Below, piece after piece: positions 15,062 through 22,371 of a stretch of DNA of 27,289 bases (the stretch's first letter is position 1; each line of letters opens with the position of its first letter). The position numbers and the translations under genes are program-made. Below the pieces are notes generated by a model. It ran no database searches and was not told the origin of the DNA. It saw only the letters and a program-made list of their open reading frames with translations. The stretch comes from Dehalococcoidia bacterium. GTDB taxonomy: Bacteria > Chloroflexota > Dehalococcoidia > Dehalococcoidales > CSSed11-197. Location: assembly GCA_003552785.1 (NCBI GenBank), contig PUOQ01000028.1, forward strand, positions 1-27,289. Direction: 5' to 3'.

Positions 15062-16333
15062 ATGAAAAAGCGAGTTATCATTGTCGGCGCTGGTGCCGGC
15101 GGCCTGGAAGTCGCCAAAAGGCTTTCCCGGGCTGATCTGGAAGTTATTCTTATCGACAAAAACAATCACCACCTTTTTCAGCCGTTGCTTTTTCACGTCG
15201 CAGCAGCTGTGCTTTCCCCGGGTGATATTGCCGCTCCGGTGCGTTCAATATTAAGCAAGCATAAGAACATCCGGGTGGTAATGGGGGAGGTTGTGCGCTT
15301 TGATGCGCCTGGAAAGCAGGTCAAGTTGAGCGATGGCAGTAGTTATGCATACGACTATCTGGTAATTGCTACCGGCATAAAGACCTGCTACTACGGTAAC
15401 GACTGCTGGGAGGAATATGCGCCTGGCTTAAAAACTCTTCCGGACGCCCTTTTAATACGGGAAAAAATCCTTGTATCCATGGAAAAAGCCGAAATTGCAG
15501 CTGATAAAAAGCATGCTGAAGACCTGATGACGTTTGTGGTAGTAGGGGGAGGCCCTACCGGAGTCGAGACCGCCGGAGCATTGGCAGAGCTTGTCAGGAG
15601 TTCGATAAGCAGGGACTTCAGGCGGTTAGATACTTCGAAAATACGTATTATTTTGATTGAAGCCCTGGAAAGAATTCTGGGAGGTTTTGATCCCGGCCTA
15701 AGCACAAAGGCCACCAGGCAGCTGGAAAAGCTCGGGGTTGAGGTAATGCTGGGTGCCAAAATAACACGTATTGATGAAAATGGCATCTGGTTAGGCGAAC
15801 GTTTTATAGGGACTTCAAACGTTATATGGGCAGCCGGCACCATGGCGCCCGCAGAGCTGGCCACCCTGGATGCCGGGGCGCATGTTTCCGGCCGTGTATA
15901 TGTTAAACATGATTGCAGCATAGAGAATTACCCCGAGGTGTTCGTTATCGGCGATGCAGGCATATATATTCAGGACGGCCAACCTCTGCCTCAACTGGCT
16001 CCGGTCGCGGTGCAGCAGGCCGGGTATGTATCTCGCGTTATTCGCAGGGATATTGAGCCGGCAAGAAGGCCGGAGTTCAAGTATAAAGATAAGGGCAACG
16101 TTGCAGTTGTAGGCCGTGGCAGGGCAGTTATGCAAATTGGCCGTTTTAAGATAACCGGTTTTCCGGCATGGCTGGCATGGGTGGTGGTTCATGTAATAGT
16201 AATGGTTGGTTTCAGGAACAAACTGAAAGTGATGGGGGAATGGATCTGGCACTTTCTGGGCAACAGGCATGGAGTGAGATTAATAATAGGCTACTTTAAC
16301 AAAGGAAAAAAACCGGACTCTGATCCGTGTTAA
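15062..16333 (+). CDS. ndh: Type II NADH:quinone oxidoreductase
   Basis: This single-subunit flavoprotein of 423 residues passes electrons from NADH to quinone without pumping ions. The first dinucleotide motif GAGAGG (residues 9-14) binds FAD, and GGGPTG (162-167) begins the NADH-binding Rossmann fold. The C-terminal FAD contact GDAG and LPQLAPVAVQQ (quinone/FAD region) are present. The last 60 residues include FPAWLAWVVVHVIVMVGFRNKL...IWHFLGNRHG, the amphipathic membrane-binding region typical of NDH-2. I use the ATG at 15062, preceded by GAAAGGTG; the GTG at 15056 lies inside that ribosome site. It could connect NADH from the upstream formate dehydrogenase to the quinone pool. Confidence 0.9.
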   Translation: MKKRVIIVGAGAGGLEVAKRLSRADLEVILIDKNNHHLFQPLLFHVAAAVLSPGDIAAPVRSILSKHKNIRVVMGEVVRFDAPGKQVKLSDGSSYAYDYLVIATGIKTCYYGNDCWEEYAPGLKTLPDALLIREKILVSMEKAEIAADKKHAEDLMTFVVVGGGPTGVETAGALAELVRSSISRDFRRLDTSKIRIILIEALERILGGFDPGLSTKATRQLEKLGVEVMLGAKITRIDENGIWLGERFIGTSNVIWAAGTMAPAELATLDAGAHVSGRVYVKHDCSIENYPEVFVIGDAGIYIQDGQPLPQLAPVAVQQAGYVSRVIRRDIEPARRPEFKYKDKGNVAVVGRGRAVMQIGRFKITGFPAWLAWVVVHVIVMVGFRNKLKVMGEWIWHFLGNRHGVRLIIGYFNKGKKPDSDPC

Positions 16334-16348
16334 AGATTTGGAATCTTT
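16332..16348 (+). terminator. Weak hairpin at the NDH-2 stop
   Basis: AAAGATT and AATCTTT form a 7-bp stem around a TGG loop, starting in the NDH-2 stop codon. T-rich sequence follows within 20 bases. The stem is AT-rich, so termination is only a possibility. Confidence 0.25.
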
Positions 16349-16427
16349 TGATTCTTGCCTTTTTGCTATTTAATATTATTTACCTGTACCGGCAGGGCTT
16401 TGCCGCGCGGGTTTATGAGGCTCAGAG

Positions 16428-16456
16428 TTGCCCGTAAAAAGTCGTTATGCTATTAT
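16428..16456 (+). promoter_or_regulatory. Promoter of the carboxylase/TCA operon
   Basis: TTGCCC (16428-16433), a 17-base spacer, and TATTAT (16451-16456) with the extended TGC in front form a plausible sigma-70 promoter about 90 bases before the carboxylase start. No other gene lies between it and NDH-2. Confidence 0.45.
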
Positions 16457-16553
16457 GACCGCTATCGGTGCTTTTCTGACCAGGAGCGCCTTCGCTTTTC
16501 ACCCAGTTTTTCAGCTCATGGCAACTTATTGATAAAATAGAGAGGTTTTCGGG

Positions 16554-18452
16554 ATGGAAAACAAAAAAGTAAAAATAACCGATCTTACTCTGCGTGATGG
16601 CCATCAATCTCTACTGGCCACCCGTATGCGCACTGATGATATCCTGGCCATGGCACCGGGCATGGATAAAGTCGGCTTTTACTCGCTTGAGGTTTGGGGA
16701 GGGGCTACCTTCGACGTGCCTACCCGTTTTTTAAATGAAGACCCCTGGGAAAGGCTTGCCAGGGTAAAGCAGGCGGCGCCCAAAACACCTCTTCAGATGC
16801 TTCTTCGTGGCCAGAACCTGGTGGGATACCGTCATTATCCGGATGATGTGGTTATTGCGTTTGTCAAGCATGCCGCCGAAACGGGAGTGGATATCTTCCG
16901 TGTATTTGATGCTTTGAATGATGAACGCAACTTTGAACCTGCTCTCAGCACTATAAAAGAATGTGGCAAGCATGCCCAGCTCGCCATAAGCTATTCTCTT
17001 ACCGAGCGGAAATTGGGCGGTCCGGTTTATAACCTGGATTACTATATAAATAAAGCGGCCAGATTTGAAGAGATGGGCGCCGATTCCCTGTGCATCAAGG
17101 ACATGGCCGGCATAATCAGCCCGGACGATGCTTATACACTGGTAAAAGCCTTAAAGGAAAACATCAAGATTCCGGTTAATCTTCACAGCCATTATACTTC
17201 CGGTATGGCGTCCATGGCATTTATGAAGGCGATAGATGCCGGGGTGGATGTTATAGATTGTTGCATTGCCCCTCTTGCCCTGCGTACTTCTCACCCCTCA
17301 GCTGAACCCTTTGTAGCAGCTTTAGAAGGCACTGAACATGATACCGGCCTGGATCTAAACCTTCTTTTCGAGCTGGGTTTAGAGCTTGAAGAAATACTGC
17401 CCAAATATCGCGATTTTTTGGATACCAGCAAAGTGGCAGCCATAGATACAGCTGTGCTCATGCACCAGGTGCCAGGGGGTATGATATCCAATCTGGTGTC
17501 CCAGTTGAAGGAAGCCAACGCATTGGACCGGATTCAGGAAGTATACGAGGAGTTGCCCAGGGTGCGAAAGGAACTGGGTTATCCACCTCTGGTAACGCCT
17601 ACCAGCCAGATTGTGGGAATACAGGCAGTTCAAAACGTGCTTTTCGGTCGCTACAAGGTGGTATCAGCTCAGGTTAAAGACTATGTTTATGGACTTTATG
17701 GAACGCCTCCAAAACCGGTTGATAAAGATGTTCAGAAGCAGGTCCTGAAGGGTTATGAAAGGGGCGAGGAGCCCATTACCTGCCGCCCGGCAGATGTGCT
17801 TGAACCGGAACTGGAAGCAGCCCGGGAGGCAGTATCCGAATTCAGTCAGGATATTGGAGACGTGCTTATCTATGCCCTTTATCCGACCACCGGACTGCGG
17901 TTTCTGAAGTGGAAATATGGCAAGGAAGAGGCGCCACCGGAAACGTCCCCCCGGACAATGGAAGATATCAAGAAAGAGGATGAAATAATCAGGAAAGCCA
18001 GGGCCGGTGAACTGGTTGAACGGGGCAGTGCCCAGGCAGCACCTCAGGAAGGATACCGAAGGTACAATGTGTACCTTGGCGAGAATGTGCTGACCATTGG
18101 TCTGGAGCCCGCTGATGGAGATGCACCGCCTCGCGAACATATTAAGGCTATGGCTTCGGCTCCCAGGAAACAGGCGGCTGATGCCCCCAAAACTGAGTCT
18201 GAGCCGGTGGCTGAACAGGCCTCACCTGATGAGAATGAAACCGGAGTGATAGCACCGATGCCCGGTATTATAATCCGCTTTGAAGTTAAAGAGGGTGATA
18301 AAATAAAGTCAGGTCAGAACGTAGCGGTGCTGGAGGCAATGAAAATGGCGATCGATTTGCCTGCACCCTGTGATGGTACTGTAAAGAAGCTGAACTTCAA
18401 GGGTGGTGATTATGTCGCCCGGGATGATGTACTGGCAATAATTGCGTCTTAA
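16554..18452 (+). CDS. pycB: Pyruvate carboxylase subunit B / oxaloacetate decarboxylase alpha-type protein
   Basis: This 632-residue carboxyltransferase with a fused biotin carrier domain transfers CO2 between biotin and pyruvate/oxaloacetate. The TIM-barrel domain opens with TDLTLRDGHQSLLATRMRTD (metal ligand D15 expected) and includes CIKDMAG and the metal-binding pair H211/H213 (HSHYTSG). The conserved carboxylase domain fills residues 300-470. A proline/alanine-rich linker precedes a biotinyl domain with EAMKM, where K597 lies 36 residues from the end as usual. It could be PycB of a two-subunit pyruvate carboxylase, an oxaloacetate decarboxylase alpha, or a transcarboxylase 5S subunit. 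The adjacent TCA genes and absence of oadB/oadG favour PycB. The biotin carboxylase partner is not in this window. GAGAGG precedes the ATG. Confidence 0.85.
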   Translation: MENKKVKITDLTLRDGHQSLLATRMRTDDILAMAPGMDKVGFYSLEVWGGATFDVPTRFLNEDPWERLARVKQAAPKTPLQMLLRGQNLVGYRHYPDDVVIAFVKHAAETGVDIFRVFDALNDERNFEPALSTIKECGKHAQLAISYSLTERKLGGPVYNLDYYINKAARFEEMGADSLCIKDMAGIISPDDAYTLVKALKENIKIPVNLHSHYTSGMASMAFMKAIDAGVDVIDCCIAPLALRTSHPSAEPFVAALEGTEHDTGLDLNLLFELGLELEEILPKYRDFLDTSKVAAIDTAVLMHQVPGGMISNLVSQLKEANALDRIQEVYEELPRVRKELGYPPLVTPTSQIVGIQAVQNVLFGRYKVVSAQVKDYVYGLYGTPPKPVDKDVQKQVLKGYERGEEPITCRPADVLEPELEAAREAVSEFSQDIGDVLIYALYPTTGLRFLKWKYGKEEAPPETSPRTMEDIKKEDEIIRKARAGELVERGSAQAAPQEGYRRYNVYLGENVLTIGLEPADGDAPPREHIKAMASAPRKQAADAPKTESEPVAEQASPDENETGVIAPMPGIIIRFEVKEGDKIKSGQNVAVLEAMKMAIDLPAPCDGTVKKLNFKGGDYVARDDVLAIIAS

Positions 18453-18500
18453 AACTGTTAAACCTTACTTATAAACAAAGCTTCAAGGATGGATGATATT

Positions 18501-19754
18501 TTGGCAAAAACACTTGCTGAAAAGATATTGACAAACAAGTCTGGCGGCAGCCGGAAAACCGGGGAAATAGCTATAGCCAGCGTTGACCTGGCTTTTGTAC
18601 AGGATACCACCGGCCCTTTGACCATACGTGAATTCAAGCAGGCCGGTTTTAAACAGCTGGCCAACCCAGCCAAGACAGTTTTATTCCTGGACCATGCCGC
18701 ACCCAGCCCCAACTGGCAGCTTTCCAACGACCATATTTTCATGCGGCAGTTTGCCGGGGAGACAGGGTGTATACTTTCGGATGTTGGCGAGGGTGTGTGC
18801 CACCAGGTGGTAGCTGAAAAACTTGCCCGTCCGGGTGATATTATAGTGGGGGCAGATTCCCACACCGTTACCGCTGGTGGGCTTGGGGCTTTTGCAACCG
18901 GAATGGGCTCATCTGATATTGCAGTCGCTTTCGCACTGGGTAAAACGTGGTTCAGGGTGCCCGAGAGCATAATGGTGCAGTTGAGTGGCTGCTTTCAAAA
19001 AGGGGTATATGCCAAGGACCTCATTTTGCACCTTATCGGTAAAATTGGAGCCGACGGGGCAACCTATAAAGCACTTGAGTTTGGCGGCGAAGGTATACCA
19101 CAATTACCTGTAACTGACAGGTTGACCATTGCCAACATGGCCATAGAAGCCGGGGCTAAGGTAGGACTTTTCCCGTCTGATGAGCTGACCCGGCTGTATC
19201 TTGAGGAATGCGGGCGCGAAGCTGATTACACACCCCTTTCTGCTGATGAAGGAGCAAATTACCAAAGCAGTGTCAATATCGATTTAAACACCCTTGAACC
19301 AACCCTTTCCAGGCCGCATGCCGTAGATAACACTGCTACTGCGAGGGAGCTTGATGGCCTGGAGGTTGACCAGGTGGTAATTGGAACCTGTACCAATGGC
19401 AGGCTGGAGGATATGCAGATAGCTGCCGGTATTTTACAGGGCCGAAAACGCCATAAGAGGACGCGCCTGATTGTGGCGCCGGCCTCTCCTTTTGTTTTTC
19501 AACAAGCCGTCAAAATGGGCTATATTGACACGCTGATATCCTCAGGGGCCATGATAATACCACCGGGTTGCGGGCCTTGCCTTGGTCTGCATCAGGGAGC
19601 TTTAGGCGATGATGAAGTATGCCTGTCAACGGCCAATAGAAATTTTAAGGGCCGGATGGGCAATCCCAGGGCTTTTATTTACCTTGCCAGCCCGGCTACT
19701 GCGGCTGCGACGGCGGTCACCGGTAAAATCACCGACCCGCGCGAGGTGCTTTAA
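18501..19754 (+). CDS. Aconitase/isopropylmalate isomerase-family large subunit
   Basis: This 417-residue dehydratase large subunit is of the LeuC/homoaconitase type. It isomerises a tricarboxylate or hydroxydicarboxylate using a 4Fe-4S cluster held by C297 (GTCTNGR), C357 and C360 (PPGCGPCLG). Other hallmarks are LFLDHAAPSPN, the VGADSHTVTAGGLG loop and GATYKALEFGGEG. Between a carboxylase and isocitrate/malate dehydrogenases, it most likely serves as the aconitase (citrate to isocitrate) rather than in leucine synthesis; no other leucine gene is present. I prefer the TTG at 18501 (MAKTLAEKIL) with GGATGG eight bases upstream. The ATG at 18489 has AAGG touching it and would add four residues. 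The downstream small subunit overlaps by one base. Confidence 0.82.
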   Translation: MAKTLAEKILTNKSGGSRKTGEIAIASVDLAFVQDTTGPLTIREFKQAGFKQLANPAKTVLFLDHAAPSPNWQLSNDHIFMRQFAGETGCILSDVGEGVCHQVVAEKLARPGDIIVGADSHTVTAGGLGAFATGMGSSDIAVAFALGKTWFRVPESIMVQLSGCFQKGVYAKDLILHLIGKIGADGATYKALEFGGEGIPQLPVTDRLTIANMAIEAGAKVGLFPSDELTRLYLEECGREADYTPLSADEGANYQSSVNIDLNTLEPTLSRPHAVDNTATARELDGLEVDQVVIGTCTNGRLEDMQIAAGILQGRKRHKRTRLIVAPASPFVFQQAVKMGYIDTLISSGAMIIPPGCGPCLGLHQGALGDDEVCLSTANRNFKGRMGNPRAFIYLASPATAAATAVTGKITDPREVL

Positions 19755-20248
19755 TGTTAAAAGGCAAAGCCTTTAAGTTTGGTGACAATATTTCTACCGA
19801 TCATATAGTACCCGGCCGGCTTGCTCATTTAAGAAGCAACTTGCCGGAACTGGCCAGGCATGTGCTGGAAGATGCCGACCCTGAGTTTGCCAGCAAGGTT
19901 GAACCCGGTGATTTTGTAGTAGGCGGGTCAAATTTCGGGCTGGGTTCCAGCCGCGAACATGCTCCGCTGGTAATCAAAATGGCAGGAGTAAGTGCGGTCC
20001 TGGTAAAAAGTGTGGCCCGAATATTTTTCCGCAATGCCATAAACCGGGGCTTGCCGGTTCTTATTTGTGATACAGACAGGATTAACGACGGAGACCGGCT
20101 TGAAGTGGATATGGTTGAGGGAAGAATCAATAACTTAACCAGCGGAATTAATATTGATTTCAAGCCCATACCCGCTTTTATGTTAAACATTTTGAATGAG
20201 GGTGGGCTGATGAATTACATCACCAGACACGGTGATTTTAAAGTATAG
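19754..20248 (+). CDS. Aconitase/isopropylmalate isomerase-family small subunit
   Basis: This 164-residue swivel subunit pairs with the preceding large subunit and carries the substrate-recognition loop. It begins KGKAFKFGDNISTDHIVPGR and has GGSNFGLGSSREHAP, the family's conserved serine/arginine segment. The loop after the IVPGR motif reads LAHLRSN. In characterised homoaconitases the corresponding YLRT loop (with arginine) accepts the extra carboxylate, whereas isopropylmalate isomerases carry YLV-type sequences. The HLRS here therefore points to a tricarboxylate substrate, supporting an aconitase or homoaconitase role (inference from loop similarity). Its ATG overlaps the large-subunit stop (TAATG), and the downstream dehydrogenase follows after 30 bases. 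Confidence 0.85.
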   Translation: MLKGKAFKFGDNISTDHIVPGRLAHLRSNLPELARHVLEDADPEFASKVEPGDFVVGGSNFGLGSSREHAPLVIKMAGVSAVLVKSVARIFFRNAINRGLPVLICDTDRINDGDRLEVDMVEGRINNLTSGINIDFKPIPAFMLNILNEGGLMNYITRHGDFKV

Positions 20249-20278
20249 TATATCAAATAGATTCCAGGAGGCTTGATC

Positions 20279-21358
20279 ATGGCTTATAATATTACCTTAA
20301 TTCCGGGTGACGGTATCGGACCCGAACTTACTGAAGCAACCAGGCGCGTACTTGAAGCTACCGGGGTGACATTCAACTGGGATGTGGTAGATGCCGGGGT
20401 GGATGTCATCGAAAAACACGGCACTCCTTTGCCTGAACACGTACTTGAATCTATTCGCAGCAACAAGGTGGCACTGAAGGGCCCGATTACTACTCCTGTA
20501 GGCTACGGCTTCAGGAGCGTCAATGTTTCTTTAAGGAAAATGCTTGATCTTTATGCCTGTTTGCGCCCCTGTAAAAGCTATGCAGGCACCCCGACCTACT
20601 TTAACGATGTCGATGTTGTTATAGTCAGGGAAAACACAGAAGACCTTTATGCCGGCATAGAGTTCGAGAAAGGAAACAGGGAGACAGCTGAAATTATCCA
20701 GGCCATCCAGAGATTGAGTGGCTCTGAAATACGTCCTGATTCAGGTATATCTATCAAACCCATCTCGGTTACCGGGACACAGAGGATAGTACGCTTTGCT
20801 TTTGAGTATGCCAGGACAAACGGACGAAAAAAGGTAACCGCCCTGCACAAAGCCAATATTATGAAGTTTACCGACGGGCTTTTCCTTTCTGTAGCCAGGG
20901 AAGTGGCTGAAAGTTATCCGGATATAGAATTTGAAGACCGGATTATTGATAATATGGCCATGCAGATGGTTAAAAACCCGGCCCAGTTTGATGTAATAGT
21001 ATGCCCCAATCTTTACGGTGATATTGTTTCTGACCTTGGTGCAGGGCTGGTAGGTGGACTGGGACTGGCCCCGGGAGCCAATATTGGTGATGAGGCGGCC
21101 CTTTTCGAGCCGACCCATGGGAGCGCACCCAAGTATAAGGGCATGAACAAGGCCAACCCCATGGCCCAGATGCTTTCCGGCGTGCTGATGTTGCGGCATC
21201 TGGGTGAGTTTGGCGCCGCTGACCGGCTGGAAAATGCCATTGCAGCTGTCATAAGCGAGGGTAAAAAGGTTAGCTATGATCTTTTACCCATGGACCAGCG
21301 TGACCGGGCGGTGGGCACCTCCCAGGTAGCAGACGCCATTATAGAAAGAATGGGCTAA
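20279..21358 (+). CDS. icd: Isocitrate dehydrogenase
   Basis: This 359-residue decarboxylating dehydrogenase belongs to the isocitrate/isopropylmalate family. It opens with ITLIPGDGIGPELTEATRRV. GPITTPVGYGFRSVNVSLRK contains the serine/asparagine/arginine substrate loop typical of isocitrate dehydrogenases. RENTEDLYAGIE, the catalytic Y-K pair region (KVTALHKANIMK) and the DNMAMQMVKNP aspartates are all present. At the cofactor site it reads HGSAPKYKG, with K285-Y286 aligning to Lys344-Tyr345 that specify NADP in E. coli; NAD enzymes usually have Asp-Ile there. I therefore favour NADP dependence despite the short NAD-like length. The ATG at 20279 follows AGGAGG by about seven bases. It yields 2-oxoglutarate, probably for glutamate synthesis. 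Confidence 0.88.
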   Translation: MAYNITLIPGDGIGPELTEATRRVLEATGVTFNWDVVDAGVDVIEKHGTPLPEHVLESIRSNKVALKGPITTPVGYGFRSVNVSLRKMLDLYACLRPCKSYAGTPTYFNDVDVVIVRENTEDLYAGIEFEKGNRETAEIIQAIQRLSGSEIRPDSGISIKPISVTGTQRIVRFAFEYARTNGRKKVTALHKANIMKFTDGLFLSVAREVAESYPDIEFEDRIIDNMAMQMVKNPAQFDVIVCPNLYGDIVSDLGAGLVGGLGLAPGANIGDEAALFEPTHGSAPKYKGMNKANPMAQMLSGVLMLRHLGEFGAADRLENAIAAVISEGKKVSYDLLPMDQRDRAVGTSQVADAIIERMG

Positions 21359-21364
21359 TCTTAT

Positions 21365-22291
21365 ATGTCCAAAGTAAGCGTTATCGGTGCTGGAAATGTA
21401 GGAGCAACTGTTGCTAAGCGCCTGCTGGAAAAGGATCTGGCTGATGTTGTGTTGCTCGATATAGTAGAGGGCATGCCCCAGGGCAAAGCCCTTGATATGG
21501 CTCATTCAGCCAATGTTCTGGGCTTTAATACCCGTATAACAGGAACCAATGATTACCTGGATACAGCCGGTTCAGATGTTGTTATCATAACTTCCGGCGC
21601 TGCCCGCAAACCGGGTATGACCCGTGATCAACTCACCGGCATTAATGCAGATATTGTCTCGGAAGTAGTTAGCAATGTGGCTGAGAGGTCACCAGATGCA
21701 ATAATTTTGATGGTAACCAACCCGGTAGATGCCATGACTTATCTTGCCCTGAAAAAAAGCCAATTTGAGCATCGTAGAGTCATTGGCCTTTCCGGGGTTC
21801 TTGACAGCGCCAGGATGGCATACCTTATTTCAAAAGAGCTCAAGGTGCCGGTAACCGATGTAACTGCTTATGCACTGGGTGAGCATGGCCAGGGCATGGT
21901 TATCCTGCCGCGTTTTACTACTGTGCGCGGCGTGCCGCTTACCAAGATGCTCCCCGATAGTGTGATTTCAAATATTGTCGAACGTACTATTGGATCAGGG
22001 GCTGAAGTAGTCAGCCTGGTCAAGTCCTCAAGCGCTTTTTATGCCCCTTCTGCCGCGGTGTTTAAAATGGCCGAGGCCATTATTACCAATTCACAACAGG
22101 TATTACCCTGTGCTGTTTATCTTGATGGAGAGTATGGCTTGAGAGATGTAGTTCTGGGAGTGCCAGTTAAACTGGGCAGTGGTGGAGTTGAGTCAATAAT
22201 ACAGCTTGAGCTGAGCCCCGGCGAAAAAAAGCAAATGGCCGCCTCAGCCCGTTCCGTTAAAAAAACCATTAAGAATGCCGGTATATCCTAG
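21365..22291 (+). CDS. mdh: Malate dehydrogenase
   Basis: This 308-residue NAD-dependent dehydrogenase of the lactate-dehydrogenase-like malate dehydrogenase group interconverts malate and oxaloacetate. The nucleotide fold opens with VSVIGAGNVGATVAKRLLEK, and the acidic residue after the second strand (LLDIVEG) favours NAD. The mobile loop ARKPGMTRDQL carries the arginine that selects malate over lactate. The catalytic aspartate/histidine pair lies in GVLDSARMAYLISKEL and ALGEHGQGMV; most relatives have GEHGDSM, so QG is a mild variant. The ATG lies six bases after the icd stop with no good ribosome site, suggesting translational coupling. It closes the operon starting at the PycB gene. Confidence 0.9.
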   Translation: MSKVSVIGAGNVGATVAKRLLEKDLADVVLLDIVEGMPQGKALDMAHSANVLGFNTRITGTNDYLDTAGSDVVIITSGAARKPGMTRDQLTGINADIVSEVVSNVAERSPDAIILMVTNPVDAMTYLALKKSQFEHRRVIGLSGVLDSARMAYLISKELKVPVTDVTAYALGEHGQGMVILPRFTTVRGVPLTKMLPDSVISNIVERTIGSGAEVVSLVKSSSAFYAPSAAVFKMAEAIITNSQQVLPCAVYLDGEYGLRDVVLGVPVKLGSGGVESIIQLELSPGEKKQMAASARSVKKTIKNAGIS

Positions 22292-22345
22292 GCCTCCGGG
22301 GAAATATCTCATTACCGCAACTGCCTGAAAATCTGCAGGAGGCCT
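22290..22345. repeat. Inverted repeat between mdh and polA
   Basis: AGGCCTCC (22290-22297, beginning in the mdh stop codon) and GGAGGCCT (22338-22345) are perfect 8-bp inverted copies separated by 40 bases. There is no T-run. It may form a long-loop hairpin at the end of the operon, but chance is not excluded. Confidence 0.3.
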
Positions 22346-22356
22346 GCCTGTTTATC

Positions 22357-22365
22357 TGATATAAT
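22357..22365 (+). promoter_or_regulatory. Extended -10 promoter of polA
   Basis: TGATATAAT is a perfect extended -10 element ending six bases before the polA ATG at 22372. No convincing -35 box is present 17 bases upstream. Transcription would begin at or next to the A of the ATG, so the mRNA should be leaderless. This agrees with the absence of a ribosome site close to the start. Confidence 0.5.
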
Positions 22366-22371
22366 AAACCC

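Noticed and set aside
22337..22342. Perfect AGGAGG as the ribosome site for polA
   Set aside because: It lies 29 bases before the ATG and no in-frame start codon occurs at the proper distance.
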